NCBI RefSeq assembly: GCF_002266285.1
Contig: NZ_NPMS01000008.1
Span: forward strand, 1 to 64,000
Length of the DNA stretch: 64,000 nt
Direction: 5' to 3'
Origin: Virgibacillus indicus
GTDB lineage: Bacteria > Bacillota > Bacilli > Bacillales > Amphibacillaceae
This document shows, in pieces, positions 17,973 through 28,120 of the stretch; the stretch's first letter is position 1; each line of letters opens with the position of its first letter. The notes under the pieces are model-generated. The model was given only the letters and a program-made list of their open reading frames with translations, did no database searches and was not told the origin of the DNA. Both the position numbers and the translations under genes were made by a program.

Positions 17973-20198
17973 ATGGATGTAAACAAAATTAAACCGGAAC
18001 AGATTGAAGCAGAACAACTTTACAAAGAAATGGGTTTAAGTGACGAAGAATACCGACTGGCAAAGGACAAAATGGAACGTCTTCCAAACTATACGGAAAC
18101 AGGTATTTTTTCGGTAATGTGGTCAGAGCACTGCAGCTACAAAACATCGAAACCATTATTAAAAAAGTTCCCGACCAAAGGAGAGCATGTACTCCAAGGT
18201 CCTGGTGAAGGTGCCGGCGTTGTTGATATTGGCGACAACCAGGCAGTCGTCTTTAAAATAGAAAGCCATAACAGTCCTTCCGCAGTAGAGCCATTTGAAG
18301 GTTCAGCTACAGGTGTTGGAGGAATTCTCCGTGATGTTTTTTCAATGGGGGCGAAACCAATTGCTTCCATGAATTCATTGCGATTTGGAAACCTGAATAA
18401 CGACCACACAAAGATGCTGTTTTCTGAAGCAGTTCGCGGAATTGCGAGCTACGGAAATGTTATTGAGGTGCCAACCGTTGGCGGAGAGGTTCAGTTTGAT
18501 GAAAGCTATGAAGAAAACCCGCTTGTCAATGCAATGGTTGTCGGTCTTGTAAATCACGACGATGTACAAAAAGGTCTTGCATCAGGTGTTGGAAATACAG
18601 TCATCTATGCCGGGGGAGCTACCGGAAGAGATGGAATTCATGGTGCAACCTTCTCTTCAGATGTTGTTGAAGGGGAAAAAGACAATGCATCAGCAGTTGC
18701 AATTGGTGATCCGCATATTGGAAAAAAACTTATTGCAGCATGTCTCGAAGTAATTCATTCCGATGCATTAGTTGGCATTCAGGATATGGGAGCAGCAGGC
18801 CTGACATCCTCTGCTAGTGAAATGGCAAGTAAGGCAGGTACTGGAATCGAAATGAATCTTGACTTGGTTCCACAGCGTGAAGAAAACATGGATGCGTATG
18901 AAATCATGCTTTCAGAATCACAGGAGCGAATGCTGCTAGTTGTGGAAAAAGGCCGTGAACAGGAAATTCTTGATGTTTTCGCCAAACATGAAGTGGATGC
19001 AGCAGCAATTGGTGAAGTAATTGAGGAAAAGACATTTCGTATTAAGCAGCATGGCGAAATTGCAGCAGACATTCCGGTTGCTGCATTGACAGAAGAAGCA
19101 CCGGTTTATCATCTGCCTTCAGAAGAAGCGGGATATTATAAAGATTTTCAGGACAAAGAAAAAACGACTCCAGCTGTTGATGATCATCAGGAAATGTTAA
19201 AAAATCTGCTGCAGCAGCCAACGATTGCAAGTAAGGAATGGGCATATAGCCAATATGACTCCGATGCCCAGAATAACACCATAGCAGGACCTGGGTCAGA
19301 TGCGGCAATCGTGAAGATAGAAGGAACGGATAAAGCGATCGCAATAACCACAGACTGTAATTCCAGGTATATCTATCTTGATCCGGAAATGGGCGGGAAA
19401 ATTGCAGTTGCTGAAGCTGCCCGCAATATTATCTGTTCCGGTGCAAAGCCATTGGCATTAACTGACGGATTGAACTACGGAAACCCAACAAACCCGGAAA
19501 CGTTCTGGCAAATGGAAAAAAGCATTGATGGGATCAGTGAAGCATGTCTCGCCCTTGATACACCAGTGATCAGCGGTAATGTTTCCTTATACAATCAATC
19601 AAAGGGAGAAGCCATTATGCCAACACCAATCATAGGAATGGTTGGACTCTTGGAATCTACAAAACTTGTAACACCAAGCCACTTCCAAAATGCAGATGAT
19701 CTCATTTATCTGATCGGTGAAACAAATGAAGAGTTTGGCGGCAGTGAGCTGCAGAATATTTTAGAAGGCAGCTATTCCGGAAAGGCGCCCGCAATTGATT
19801 TGAATGTGGAAGCAACACGTCAAAAGCAGCTGCTGGAAGCAATTCATCAAGGTATTGTTGTATCAGCACATGATTTGTCTGAAGGTGGATTAGCAGTTGC
19901 ACTTGCAGAAAGTGTTTTTAACAATAAAGGTTTAGGCGTAAAAGCTGAAATAGAAGGAAATCCGACTACTGCTCTATTCAGCGAATCACAATCAAGATTT
20001 TTAGTTACAGTTAAAAAGGAAAATAAAGCAAAATTTGAAGAAATCATTGAACATGCAAAGCAAATAGGTGTTGTAACAAGTGACGGAAAACTTAAAGTGA
20101 GTCAGGAAAATAACAAAATTATTGATGAAGACGCAGAAAAACTCAATAAATTATGGAGAGAAGCAATTCCGAATCTTTTGCACGTTGGGAAGCAATAA
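17973..20198 (+). CDS. purL: FGAM synthase, small-type large subunit
   Basis: Makes formylglycinamidine ribonucleotide from FGAR, ATP and an amide donor. 741 residues, the small PurL type that normally works with PurS and the glutaminase PurQ, both missing from this operon. [50 protein letters not shown] and the second AIR-synthase repeat are intact. The near-invariant ESHNHPSA reads ESHNSPSA, with Ser101 in place of the second His. The last codons and stop are supplied by the intergenic repeat at 20184-20301. The start is ATG 17973 after TGGAGGG. It is probably expressed; full activity is doubtful. Confidence 0.92.
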   Translation: MDVNKIKPEQIEAEQLYKEMGLSDEEYRLAKDKMERLPNYTETGIFSVMWSEHCSYKTSKPLLKKFPTKGEHVLQGPGEGAGVVDIGDNQAVVFKIESHNSPSAVEPFEGSATGVGGILRDVFSMGAKPIASMNSLRFGNLNNDHTKMLFSEAVRGIASYGNVIEVPTVGGEVQFDESYEENPLVNAMVVGLVNHDDVQKGLASGVGNTVIYAGGATGRDGIHGATFSSDVVEGEKDNASAVAIGDPHIGKKLIAACLEVIHSDALVGIQDMGAAGLTSSASEMASKAGTGIEMNLDLVPQREENMDAYEIMLSESQERMLLVVEKGREQEILDVFAKHEVDAAAIGEVIEEKTFRIKQHGEIAADIPVAALTEEAPVYHLPSEEAGYYKDFQDKEKTTPAVDDHQEMLKNLLQQPTIASKEWAYSQYDSDAQNNTIAGPGSDAAIVKIEGTDKAIAITTDCNSRYIYLDPEMGGKIAVAEAARNIICSGAKPLALTDGLNYGNPTNPETFWQMEKSIDGISEACLALDTPVISGNVSLYNQSKGEAIMPTPIIGMVGLLESTKLVTPSHFQNADDLIYLIGETNEEFGGSELQNILEGSYSGKAPAIDLNVEATRQKQLLEAIHQGIVVSAHDLSEGGLAVALAESVFNNKGLGVKAEIEGNPTTALFSESQSRFLVTVKKENKAKFEEIIEHAKQIGVVTSDGKLKVSQENNKIIDEDAEKLNKLWREAIPNLLHVGKQ

Positions 20199-20301
20199 AA
20201 TTTTACTGGGAAGCAACTCGACGCAGTTAGTATTTTAAAGAACCAAGTATAAGAAAAACTAACATATTCGCTGAGGAACAAGCGAATGTGAGTTTTTCTA
20301 A
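20184..20301 (+). repeat. Composite intergenic repeat, copy 1 (purL-purF junction)
   Basis: About 118 bp nearly collinear with 60185-60303. The left arm contains GTTGG-AA and TAAAATTTTA and pairs imperfectly with TAGTATTTTAAA. A second hairpin is AGAAAAACTAACATATTCGCT with AGCGAATGTGAGTTTTTCT. The copy starts inside purL and supplies its last four codons and stop. It ends 30 nt before the purF start. Confidence 0.75.
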
Positions 20302-20331
20302 AAATCTAATTCATAAAAGAGGAATGCCACT

Positions 20332-21708
20332 ATGTTTGGAATATGGGGTCATGAAAAGGCAGCTGAACTAGCATATTATGGACTGCATGCACAGCAGCAT
20401 CGCGGTCAGGAAGGTGCTGGTGTTGCAGTAAGTGATGGGGAAAAACTGAAGCCTCATAAAGGGCTTGGATTAGTCAATGATGTTTTTAAATCATGTGATT
20501 TCAAAAAGCTGAACGGGAAAGCTGCAATTGCCCATGTACGCTATTCCACACAGGAGGATAAAGAGGGAGGAGTGGACAGTGTACAGCCACTGCTATTCCA
20601 CTCGCAAACCAAAAGCATCGCATTTGCCCATAGTGGAAATATCCTTAATTCACATCAGCTGCGCAGGGAGCTGGAAGATGCCGGCAGTATTTTGCAGACA
20701 TCTACGGATTCTGAAATTCTGGCACATCTGGTAAAACGCAGCAAACAAGCAAAGACAGCGGATGCTATTGCTGAAGCTCTGCAGAAATTAATCGGGGCAT
20801 ATACTTTTTTAATACTGGAAGAAGATAAAATGTATGTCGCTGCAGATCCGCGGGGAATTCGCCCGCTTTCGATTGGAAAATTGGGCGATGCATTTGTAGT
20901 GGCATCAGAGACAAGTGCATTCGATATCATTGGGGCTTCCTTTGAACGTGAAGTGCTTCCAGGAGAGCTAATTGTTATTAGTGATAAGGGGCTGGAATCG
21001 ATTCGCTTCGCAATGCGGGAACAGCGAAAGCTATGTTCAATGGAATATGTGTATCTTTCAAGACCGGACAGTGATTTAAACTATGTGAATGTTCATGCGT
21101 CGCGTAAAAAAATGGGAATAGAATTAGCTAAAGAATCACCAGTTGAAGCAGATGTTGTAACAGGTGTTCCTGATTCCAGCATTTCCGCAGCAATTGGCTA
21201 TGCAGAGCAATCAGGTCTTCCATATGAAATGGGGATAATTAAAAACCGCTATATTGGACGAACCTTTATCCAGCCATCCCAGGAATTGCGTGAACAGGGT
21301 GTGAAGATGAAGCTTTCACCTGTCCGTGGAATTGTTGAGGGAAAACGTGTGGTAATGATTGATGATTCCATTGTCAGGGGAACGACCTGTAAACGAATCG
21401 TTAAGCTGCTTAAGGAAGCTGGTGCGAAAGAGGTACATGTAAGGATTGCCTCACCTGCGATTACGAATCCTTGTTTTTACGGGATTGATATGTCCACGAA
21501 AGACGAACTGATTGCTGCAAATAATTCGATTGATGAAATACGTGAAATCATTGGTGCCGATAGTTTAGCCTTTTTATCAACCGAGGGACTTGAGCACGCA
21601 ATTGTGAAGGATAAAACCATCCATCAGGGTATCTGCAATGCATGTATGACAGGCAATTATCCTGTAACTGAACATGGGGAAAAGGAACCTTCTTATTTCA
21701 AAAATTAA
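20332..21708 (+). CDS. purF: Amidophosphoribosyltransferase lacking its N-terminal cysteine
   Basis: First committed step of purine synthesis (PRPP plus glutamine). 458 residues. The PRPP loop [18 protein letters not shown] and four iron-sulfur cysteines (CSMEY, PCFYG, GICNAC) are intact. Bacillus PurF has an 11-residue propeptide and then mature Cys1-Gly-Val-Phe-Gly; here the only in-frame start, ATG 20332 after AGAGGA, aligns with that Val, and a TAA lies six codons upstream. The nucleophile is therefore absent, and the oxyanion-hole HNGN reads HSGN. GAGGAATGC just upstream in another frame may be a fossil of Glu-Glu-Cys. Ammonia-dependent activity is possible; glutamine use is not expected. 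Confidence 0.9.
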   Translation: MFGIWGHEKAAELAYYGLHAQQHRGQEGAGVAVSDGEKLKPHKGLGLVNDVFKSCDFKKLNGKAAIAHVRYSTQEDKEGGVDSVQPLLFHSQTKSIAFAHSGNILNSHQLRRELEDAGSILQTSTDSEILAHLVKRSKQAKTADAIAEALQKLIGAYTFLILEEDKMYVAADPRGIRPLSIGKLGDAFVVASETSAFDIIGASFEREVLPGELIVISDKGLESIRFAMREQRKLCSMEYVYLSRPDSDLNYVNVHASRKKMGIELAKESPVEADVVTGVPDSSISAAIGYAEQSGLPYEMGIIKNRYIGRTFIQPSQELREQGVKMKLSPVRGIVEGKRVVMIDDSIVRGTTCKRIVKLLKEAGAKEVHVRIASPAITNPCFYGIDMSTKDELIAANNSIDEIREIIGADSLAFLSTEGLEHAIVKDKTIHQGICNACMTGNYPVTEHGEKEPSYFKN

Positions 21709-21734
21709 CTATATTTCTGGAGGATGTGTCAATC

Positions 21735-22754
21735 ATGTCAGATTTTTATAAAGATGCTGGTGTTGATGTTGAGAAGGGCTATGAAGCCGTAGAACGAATG
21801 AAAAAGCATATTGCAAAAACAACAAGACCTGAAGTGCTGGGCGGAATTGGAACATTTGCCGGCTTGTTTGACCTCTCTTCGTTTAACTATAAGGAGCCAG
21901 TCATGGTCTCAGGAACAGACGGTGTTGGCACGAAACTGAAACTTGCTTTTCAATTGGACAAACATGATTCAGTGGGAATCGATTTAGTGGCAATGTGTGC
22001 AAATGATATTGTTGCACAAGGAGCACAGCCATTATTTTTCCTTGATTATATTGCATGCGGGAAAAATAATCCGGAAATCATCGAACAGATTGTATCGGGA
22101 ATATCGAACGGATGTGTGGATGCAGGTGCTGCACTTATCGGTGGAGAAACTGCCGAAATGCCGGGAATGTATGCAGATGAAGAATATGATCTGGCAGGTT
22201 TTGTCGTTGGAATTGCGGAAAAATCAAAGCTTGTAACAGGTGAATCAATTCAAGACGGTGACGCAATAATTGGTTTAGCATCAAGTGGGATTCACTCAAA
22301 CGGATACTCACTTGCACGGAAAGTCGTGGAGGATCTTGATTTGAAACTAAGCTATGACGGTCTGTCAAAACCACTAGGTGAAACATTGCTGACACCGACG
22401 AAAATTTATGCAAAAGCAGTCGGTAAAGTTTTGGAGAATTATAATATAAAAGGTATTTCCCATATTACAGGCGGTGGTTTCTATGAAAACTTCCCACGTA
22501 TGATGCCTGAAGGTCTTGGTGTGGAGCTTGACCGTACAGCTTGGAAAACACCTGAAATATTTACATTTTTACAGGAAAAAGGAAACATCCCGGATAAAGA
22601 TATGTACGGCGTATTCAATATGGGGATTGGCATGGCTTTGGCAGTAGCGGAAGAGGATGCAGAAAGTGTACTTAAGATTCTCAGGGGAAATGGTGAAGAG
22701 GCTTATCGGATCGGTCATGTGGCAGCGAATGAAGGAGTGCATTTTACATCATGA
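21735..22754 (+). CDS. purM: Phosphoribosylformylglycinamidine cyclo-ligase (AIR synthetase)
   Basis: Closes FGAM to AIR with ATP. 339 residues from the preferred start. [59 protein letters not shown] and [16 protein letters not shown] are all intact. The frame opens at GTG 21726, only 2 nt after GGAGG; ATG 21735 matches the family N-terminus ([11 protein letters not shown]). It overlaps purN by 4 nt. Confidence 0.97.
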   Translation: MSDFYKDAGVDVEKGYEAVERMKKHIAKTTRPEVLGGIGTFAGLFDLSSFNYKEPVMVSGTDGVGTKLKLAFQLDKHDSVGIDLVAMCANDIVAQGAQPLFFLDYIACGKNNPEIIEQIVSGISNGCVDAGAALIGGETAEMPGMYADEEYDLAGFVVGIAEKSKLVTGESIQDGDAIIGLASSGIHSNGYSLARKVVEDLDLKLSYDGLSKPLGETLLTPTKIYAKAVGKVLENYNIKGISHITGGGFYENFPRMMPEGLGVELDRTAWKTPEIFTFLQEKGNIPDKDMYGVFNMGIGMALAVAEEDAESVLKILRGNGEEAYRIGHVAANEGVHFTS

Positions 22755-23320
22755 GCAAGATGGTAAAGGCTGCAGTATTTGCATCAGGAACCGGCAGTAA
22801 TTTTGATGTGATCATGAATACAGAAGACCTGGCTTGTGAAATTACGCTTCTTGTCTGTGATAATCCGGAAGCTCAGGTCATCCAAAAAGCAAATAAATAT
22901 GGAGTGGCAGTCTTTGTTTTTAATCCAAAGGACTATCCTTCCAAGAAAGCCTATGAACAACAGATTGTGAAAAAATTGCAGGAAGCAGGAATTTCATGGA
23001 TATTCCTGGCTGGCTATATGCGAATTGCTGGTCCTGTTTTACTTGGGGCTTTTGAAAATAAAATAGTAAATATTCATCCTTCATTGCTTCCAGCGTTTCC
23101 CGGAAAAGATGCTATCGGACAGGCGTTTAAGGCTGGAGTTAAAATTACGGGAGTTACTGTTCACTTTATCGATGAAGGAATCGATACAGGACCAATTATT
23201 GCACAAGTTCCGGTAACAGTTCTCACAGGAGATACAGAAACGGAATTGAAAGAACGGATTCAAAAGACAGAGCATCAGTTATATCCGAAAGTAATCAATC
23301 AACTTATACAAGCGAAGTGA
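22751..23320 (+). CDS. purN: Phosphoribosylglycinamide formyltransferase
   Basis: Transfers formyl from 10-formyl-THF to GAR. 189 residues. [12 protein letters not shown] is N-terminal; the catalytic Asn and His lie in [15 protein letters not shown] near 110, and the Asp in [14 protein letters not shown] near 145. It is translationally coupled to purM (ATGA overlap). Confidence 0.97.
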   Translation: MSKMVKAAVFASGTGSNFDVIMNTEDLACEITLLVCDNPEAQVIQKANKYGVAVFVFNPKDYPSKKAYEQQIVKKLQEAGISWIFLAGYMRIAGPVLLGAFENKIVNIHPSLLPAFPGKDAIGQAFKAGVKITGVTVHFIDEGIDTGPIIAQVPVTVLTGDTETELKERIQKTEHQLYPKVINQLIQAK

Positions 23321-23331
23321 GGAGTTTCTTT

Positions 23332-24864
23332 ATGAAAAAACGAGCGCTGATCAGTGTATCGAACAAAGAGAGCATTACGGATTTTGCCAAAGGACTTGCA
23401 GAACTGGATTATGAGATTATTTCAACTGGAGGCACATTGCGGGTGCTGAAGGAAGCTGGAATTGATGCAATAGCTGTAGATGAGGTAACCGGTTTTCCGG
23501 AAATTATGGATGGCAGGCTAAAAACACTTCACCCATCTGTACATGGCGGTCTTCTGGCAAAACGTTTAAATCCAGACCACATGAAGCAATTGGAAGAAAA
23601 CCAAATTGAAACAATTGATATGGTTGTGGTGAATTTATATCCATTTAAAGAAACACTGGAAAAAGCGGGTGTAACGAAAGAGGAAATTATTGAAAACATT
23701 GATATTGGCGGACCGACAATGCTTCGTTCAGCGGCGAAAAATTTTGCTGACGTAGCGGTTGTGGTAGACCCAACTGATTATGAAACTATTTTAGATAACT
23801 TGAAGGAAGACGATTTAGATTTTGCGCAGCGCAGACAGCTGGCAGCAAAGGTATTTCGCCATACTGCCAATTATGATGCGATGATTGCAGCATATTTTCA
23901 AGCAGAAACAGATGAGGCATTTCCAGAAACCTATACAGTTACATATGAAAAAGTGCAGAACTTGCGCTATGGGGAAAATCCGCATCAAGAGGCGGCTTTT
24001 TACAAAAATGTGCTTGATAAAAGCATGAGTCTGGCAACAGCAAAGCAATTGCACGGGAAGGAATTATCCTACAATAATATTCAGGATGCAAATGCGGCTC
24101 TGGAAATACTAGCAGAGTATGATAATCCGGCCGCAGTCGCAGTCAAGCACATGAACCCATGTGGAATTGGTATAGCTGATAATCTTTCTGGTGCTTTCGA
24201 TCGCGCATATGATGCAGATCCTGTATCTATTTTTGGCGGTATTGTTGCGGTTAACCGTGAAATAGACACTAATACTGCAGAAAAAATAAGTAAAATTTTC
24301 CTGGAAATAGTCATTGCGCCAGGCTATTCAAAAGAGGCCTTCGAAATTTTGAGCAGAAAGAAAAATATTCGTTTGCTTGAATTGGAAATGAAGCGGGCTG
24401 AGTCAGTAAATCATAAACTTACAACCGTAAATGGCGGCGTACTAATTCAAAGCCGGGATAACGGGAAAGTTGCCGAGGAGGAGCTGACAGTTGCGACAAA
24501 TCGTAAGCCTGATGAGAAGGAACTGAAAGATCTGCTGTTTGCCTGGAAAGCAGTGAAGCATGTGAAATCAAATGCGATTGTATTGGCAAAAGATAAGCAG
24601 ACAATTGGTATTGGAGCAGGACAAATGAATCGGGTAGGTTCTGCAAAGATTGCCATTGAGCAGGCTGGGGGAAAAGCTGAAGGTTCGGTTCTAGCATCTG
24701 ATGCGTTCTTCCCAATGCCGGATACAGTAGAAGCAGCTGTGAAGGCTGGTGTGACAGCTATTATCCAGCCAGGTGGCTCAAAGCGTGACCAGGACTCGAT
24801 TGATGTATGTGATAAACATGGAATTACAATGGTTTATACCAATATGCGCCATTTTAAACATTAA
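23332..24864 (+). CDS. purH: Bifunctional AICAR transformylase/IMP cyclohydrolase
   Basis: The last two steps to IMP. 510 residues. The N-terminal cyclohydrolase domain carries ISTGGTLRVLKEAG and GGRLKTLHP-type sequence (DGRLKTLHPSVHGG). The C-terminal transformylase has the catalytic Lys-His in VKHMNPCGIG and FFPMPDTVEAA. ATG 23332 follows GAGGAG; an earlier GTG (23317) overlaps purN and is less likely. Confidence 0.97.
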   Translation: MKKRALISVSNKESITDFAKGLAELDYEIISTGGTLRVLKEAGIDAIAVDEVTGFPEIMDGRLKTLHPSVHGGLLAKRLNPDHMKQLEENQIETIDMVVVNLYPFKETLEKAGVTKEEIIENIDIGGPTMLRSAAKNFADVAVVVDPTDYETILDNLKEDDLDFAQRRQLAAKVFRHTANYDAMIAAYFQAETDEAFPETYTVTYEKVQNLRYGENPHQEAAFYKNVLDKSMSLATAKQLHGKELSYNNIQDANAALEILAEYDNPAAVAVKHMNPCGIGIADNLSGAFDRAYDADPVSIFGGIVAVNREIDTNTAEKISKIFLEIVIAPGYSKEAFEILSRKKNIRLLELEMKRAESVNHKLTTVNGGVLIQSRDNGKVAEEELTVATNRKPDEKELKDLLFAWKAVKHVKSNAIVLAKDKQTIGIGAGQMNRVGSAKIAIEQAGGKAEGSVLASDAFFPMPDTVEAAVKAGVTAIIQPGGSKRDQDSIDVCDKHGITMVYTNMRHFKH

Positions 24865-24876
24865 GGGGGACTTTTC

Positions 24877-26118
24877 ATGAATATTTTAGTAGTAGGTCGT
24901 GGAGGACGCGAGCATAGTATTGTTATGAAGCTTGCGGAAAGTTTAAAAGTCACCAATTTGTATGCAGCACCAGGCAATGGCGGTATCGAGCAGGTCGCGA
25001 CTTGTGTTGCTATTGATGAAATGGATATAGAGGCATTGTTGAATTTTGCAAAGTTAAACAATATTGATCTGACCGTAGTTGGACCGGAAAATCCGTTAAA
25101 TGCAGGTATAGCCAACCGTTTTATGGAAGTAGGATTGAAGGTTTTTGCTCCAACGAAGGAAGCTGCCTTATTGGAGGGAAGCAAAAGCTTTGCCAAAGAG
25201 TTTATGAAAAATTATGATATTCCTACTGCAGAGTATAGAACATTTACTTCGGCCGCCCGGGCAAAGCAGTATATTGAAGAAAAAGGTGCACCAATCGTTA
25301 TTAAAGCAGATGGACTTGCAGCAGGTAAAGGTGTAGTTGTAGCGGAGACAATGGACCAGGCACTTAACGCTATTGATCAGATGCTGGTTTCAAAGGAGTT
25401 TGCAGAAGCGGGAGCTACCATAGTAATTGAGGAGTTTTTAGCAGGAAAAGAATTTTCACTGATGGCATTTGTTCATGAAAACAATGTCTACCCAATGGTG
25501 ACGGCAAGAGATCACAAACGGGCATTTGATCACGATATGGGCCCTAATACCGGCGGAATGGGGGCATTTGCTCCGGCTGCTGATATCACTGCTGATCACC
25601 TGGCATTTTCCATGGATAAAATTCTGCAAAAGACGGTAGATGGATTAATGGAAGAAGGCCGTTCATTTACAGGGATATTATATGCAGGACTCATTATGAC
25701 GGAGCACGGACCAAAAGTGATCGAGTTCAATACACGATTCGGTGATCCGGAAACACAAGTAGTTTTGCCGCTTCTGAAAAATGATCTCGTGCAAGTGTTT
25801 ATGGATATTTTAGATGGAAATGATCCAAAGCTTGAGTGGGAAGATAAATTCTGCACTGGTGCTGTTGTAGCATCAAACGGTTATCCTGGTTCTTATAAAA
25901 AAGGTGTAGAACTGCCGTCACTGGAACCAGCGGAAGATTTTTATATTATCCATGCGGGTACCAAGTACGCTGGTGACTCACTTGTATCAGACGGAGGCCG
26001 CGTTCTCCTGGTAGGTGCAAAAAGCAGTTCATTGGAAAAAGCAGCTGCGAAAGTCTACGATCAGTTAAAGCAGTATGATTTAAGTGGGTTTTTTTACAGA
26101 AATGATATTGGAAAATGA
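24877..26118 (+). CDS. purD: Phosphoribosylamine-glycine ligase
   Basis: Couples phosphoribosylamine and glycine with ATP. 413 residues. GRGGREHSI is N-terminal. The ATP-grasp region contains VIKADGLAAGKGVVVA, ARDHKRAFDHDMGPNTGGMGAFAP and EFNTRFGDPETQVVLP. The start is ATG 24877 after AAGGGGG. It is the last gene of the operon, with a terminator 3 nt after the stop. Confidence 0.97.
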   Translation: MNILVVGRGGREHSIVMKLAESLKVTNLYAAPGNGGIEQVATCVAIDEMDIEALLNFAKLNNIDLTVVGPENPLNAGIANRFMEVGLKVFAPTKEAALLEGSKSFAKEFMKNYDIPTAEYRTFTSAARAKQYIEEKGAPIVIKADGLAAGKGVVVAETMDQALNAIDQMLVSKEFAEAGATIVIEEFLAGKEFSLMAFVHENNVYPMVTARDHKRAFDHDMGPNTGGMGAFAPAADITADHLAFSMDKILQKTVDGLMEEGRSFTGILYAGLIMTEHGPKVIEFNTRFGDPETQVVLPLLKNDLVQVFMDILDGNDPKLEWEDKFCTGAVVASNGYPGSYKKGVELPSLEPAEDFYIIHAGTKYAGDSLVSDGGRVLLVGAKSSSLEKAAAKVYDQLKQYDLSGFFYRNDIGK

Positions 26119-26120
26119 AT

Positions 26121-26168
26121 AAGGAGCCTGTCTTCCCACATTGTAATGGGGTTAACAGGCTCCTTTTA
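26121..26168 (+). terminator. Terminator of the pur operon
   Basis: AAGGAGCCTGT pairs with ACAGGCTCCTT and is followed by TTT. Confidence 0.88.
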
Positions 26169-26337
26169 TAGTCTATAGTACTATTAATTCCTGCAATTAA
26201 CCTTAATATAACAAGGCGCCAGTCCCTCTTTACTAATTCTTCACAAAAAAGTCACTTTATTTAACAGTTACTTTACAGTGTTAAAGTGAAATATATGGTA
26301 AAATAAAGTAAAATATAAAAGTTGGAGAGTTGTTCTG

Positions 26338-28080
26338 ATGTTGGAAAATGGATATTACTGGAGAAATCGTGAGCTTAGACAGCAAGTAAGTGTGATTGAT
26401 GGCACAGACGCACCAACACTGCTATTAAAAAACAGTACTTATTTAAATGTATATACGAAACAATGGCTAAAGGCCAATATCTGGATTGCTAATGACCGCA
26501 TCGTTTATGTTGGAGAAAATCTTCCGGAGAATCTGGATGGAACTGAAATAATAGATTGCGAGGGGCAATATTTAGTGCCTGGATATATCGAACCACATGC
26601 CCATCCATTTCAATTATATAATCCTGAAGAGCTAGCAAATCATGCGGCCAGATTTGGTACAACGACGTTAATTAATGACAACCTGATGTGGCATTTTTTA
26701 TTAGATAAAAAGAAAGCGTTTTCTATGATTGAAGATTTTAGCAAATCACCTGTTTCAATGTTCTGGTGGGCACGTTTTGATTCGCAGACAACCTTACAGG
26801 ATGAAGAATCATTATTTAACACCGAAGAAGTACTGAAGTGGATCAATCATCCATCGGTAGTCCAAGGCGGAGAGCTTACCTCATGGCCCAGCTTGCTTGC
26901 GGGTGATGACAGATTGCTGTATTGGATACAGGAAACGAAAAGACAGGGAAAACCCGTGGAGGGACATCTCCCTGGAGCATCAGAAAAGACATTGACAAAA
27001 ATGAAACTGCTTGGCGTGAGTGCGGACCATGAATCTATGACGGGTGAAGAAGTGCTTCGAAGACTTCGGCTGGGGTATCAGGTTGGATTGCGCTACTCTT
27101 CCATTAGACCAGACTTACCTAAACTGATCGAAGAAATTGTGGCTGAAAATCTGCAAAACTATGATAATCTGACAATGACAACAGATGGCGGCACCCCGGC
27201 ATTTTATGAAAATGGTCTTATGAATAGATGTATTGAAATAGCGATTGAAAAAGGGGTTCCTGCAGTGGAAGCCTACCGGATGGCGAGCTATAACGCAGCA
27301 AGACATTTTCGTATGGATGAACAGCTGGGAAGCATAGCACCTGGTAGGATAGCTCATATCAATATTTTAAAAGAAAAAGAAGCCCCACGGCCAGTAAGTG
27401 TTTTGGCAAAAGGAAAATGGATTGTGAAAGATGATGTAAATCAAGAGCTTTCTCCTGTAATTGATTGGGAGAAATATGGAATTAACCCCCTATCAATTGA
27501 TTGGGAGCTTAGGGAGGAGGAACTTCAGTTTTCGCTGCCGGTTGGTCTGAATATGGTAAATGAAGTAATCATGAAACCATATGCAATCGATACAGACATT
27601 ACACTGGATGAAATACCTGCTGAAAAGGAAGATGCATTTCTTTTAATGATTGATAAAAACGGAAAATGGCGTGTAAATACTACTATTCGAGGTTTTACAA
27701 ATCAATTGGGAGCAATTGCTACATCTTATTCAACAACAGGGGATTTCGTCTTTATCGGAAAAAGCAAAAGTGATATGCTGCTTGCATGGAAACGGATGAA
27801 GGAAATCGGTGGTGGAATTGTTCTGGTGAATAAAGGAGAAGTTGTGCTGGAAATACCGCTTACCCTTGGCGGGGCAATGTATGATGGAAGTATGACAGAG
27901 CTTATTGAGAAAGAGAAGCAGCTGAAGACAGTTTTGGAGGAATTTGGCTATTCATTTAATGATCCGGTTTACAGCTTGCTATTTTTATCATCAACACATC
28001 TGCCTTTTATTCGAATAACCCAGCAAGGAATCGTGGACGTTAAGAAAAAAGAAATACTCTTCCCTGCAACGATGTGTTAG
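26338..28080 (+). CDS. Adenine deaminase family amidohydrolase (YerA-like)
   Basis: 580 residues, as in B. subtilis YerA, and in the same place after purD. The amidohydrolase metal motif EPHAHP (His87, His89), PVEGHLPGA near 207, SADHESMTGEEV and MTTDGGTP near 280 match adenine deaminases, which turn adenine into hypoxanthine for salvage. The C-terminal half (GGGIVLVNKGEVVLEIPL) is also family-like. The start is ATG 26338 after GGAGAG. YerA is a paralogue of AdeC, so the activity is likely but not certain. With pbuG it would form a salvage route to IMP. Confidence 0.82.
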   Translation: MLENGYYWRNRELRQQVSVIDGTDAPTLLLKNSTYLNVYTKQWLKANIWIANDRIVYVGENLPENLDGTEIIDCEGQYLVPGYIEPHAHPFQLYNPEELANHAARFGTTTLINDNLMWHFLLDKKKAFSMIEDFSKSPVSMFWWARFDSQTTLQDEESLFNTEEVLKWINHPSVVQGGELTSWPSLLAGDDRLLYWIQETKRQGKPVEGHLPGASEKTLTKMKLLGVSADHESMTGEEVLRRLRLGYQVGLRYSSIRPDLPKLIEEIVAENLQNYDNLTMTTDGGTPAFYENGLMNRCIEIAIEKGVPAVEAYRMASYNAARHFRMDEQLGSIAPGRIAHINILKEKEAPRPVSVLAKGKWIVKDDVNQELSPVIDWEKYGINPLSIDWELREEELQFSLPVGLNMVNEVIMKPYAIDTDITLDEIPAEKEDAFLLMIDKNGKWRVNTTIRGFTNQLGAIATSYSTTGDFVFIGKSKSDMLLAWKRMKEIGGGIVLVNKGEVVLEIPLTLGGAMYDGSMTELIEKEKQLKTVLEEFGYSFNDPVYSLLFLSSTHLPFIRITQQGIVDVKKKEILFPATMC

Positions 28081-28120
28081 CATATTATAGCAGTAAAGTC
28101 TTATTTCGAGGTGTGGGGAC

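Noticed and set aside
20300..20332. PurF translated from an upstream start that would include Glu-Glu-Cys
   Set aside because: The Glu-Glu-Cys codons are in another frame, a stop lies just upstream, and joining to PurF would need a frameshift.
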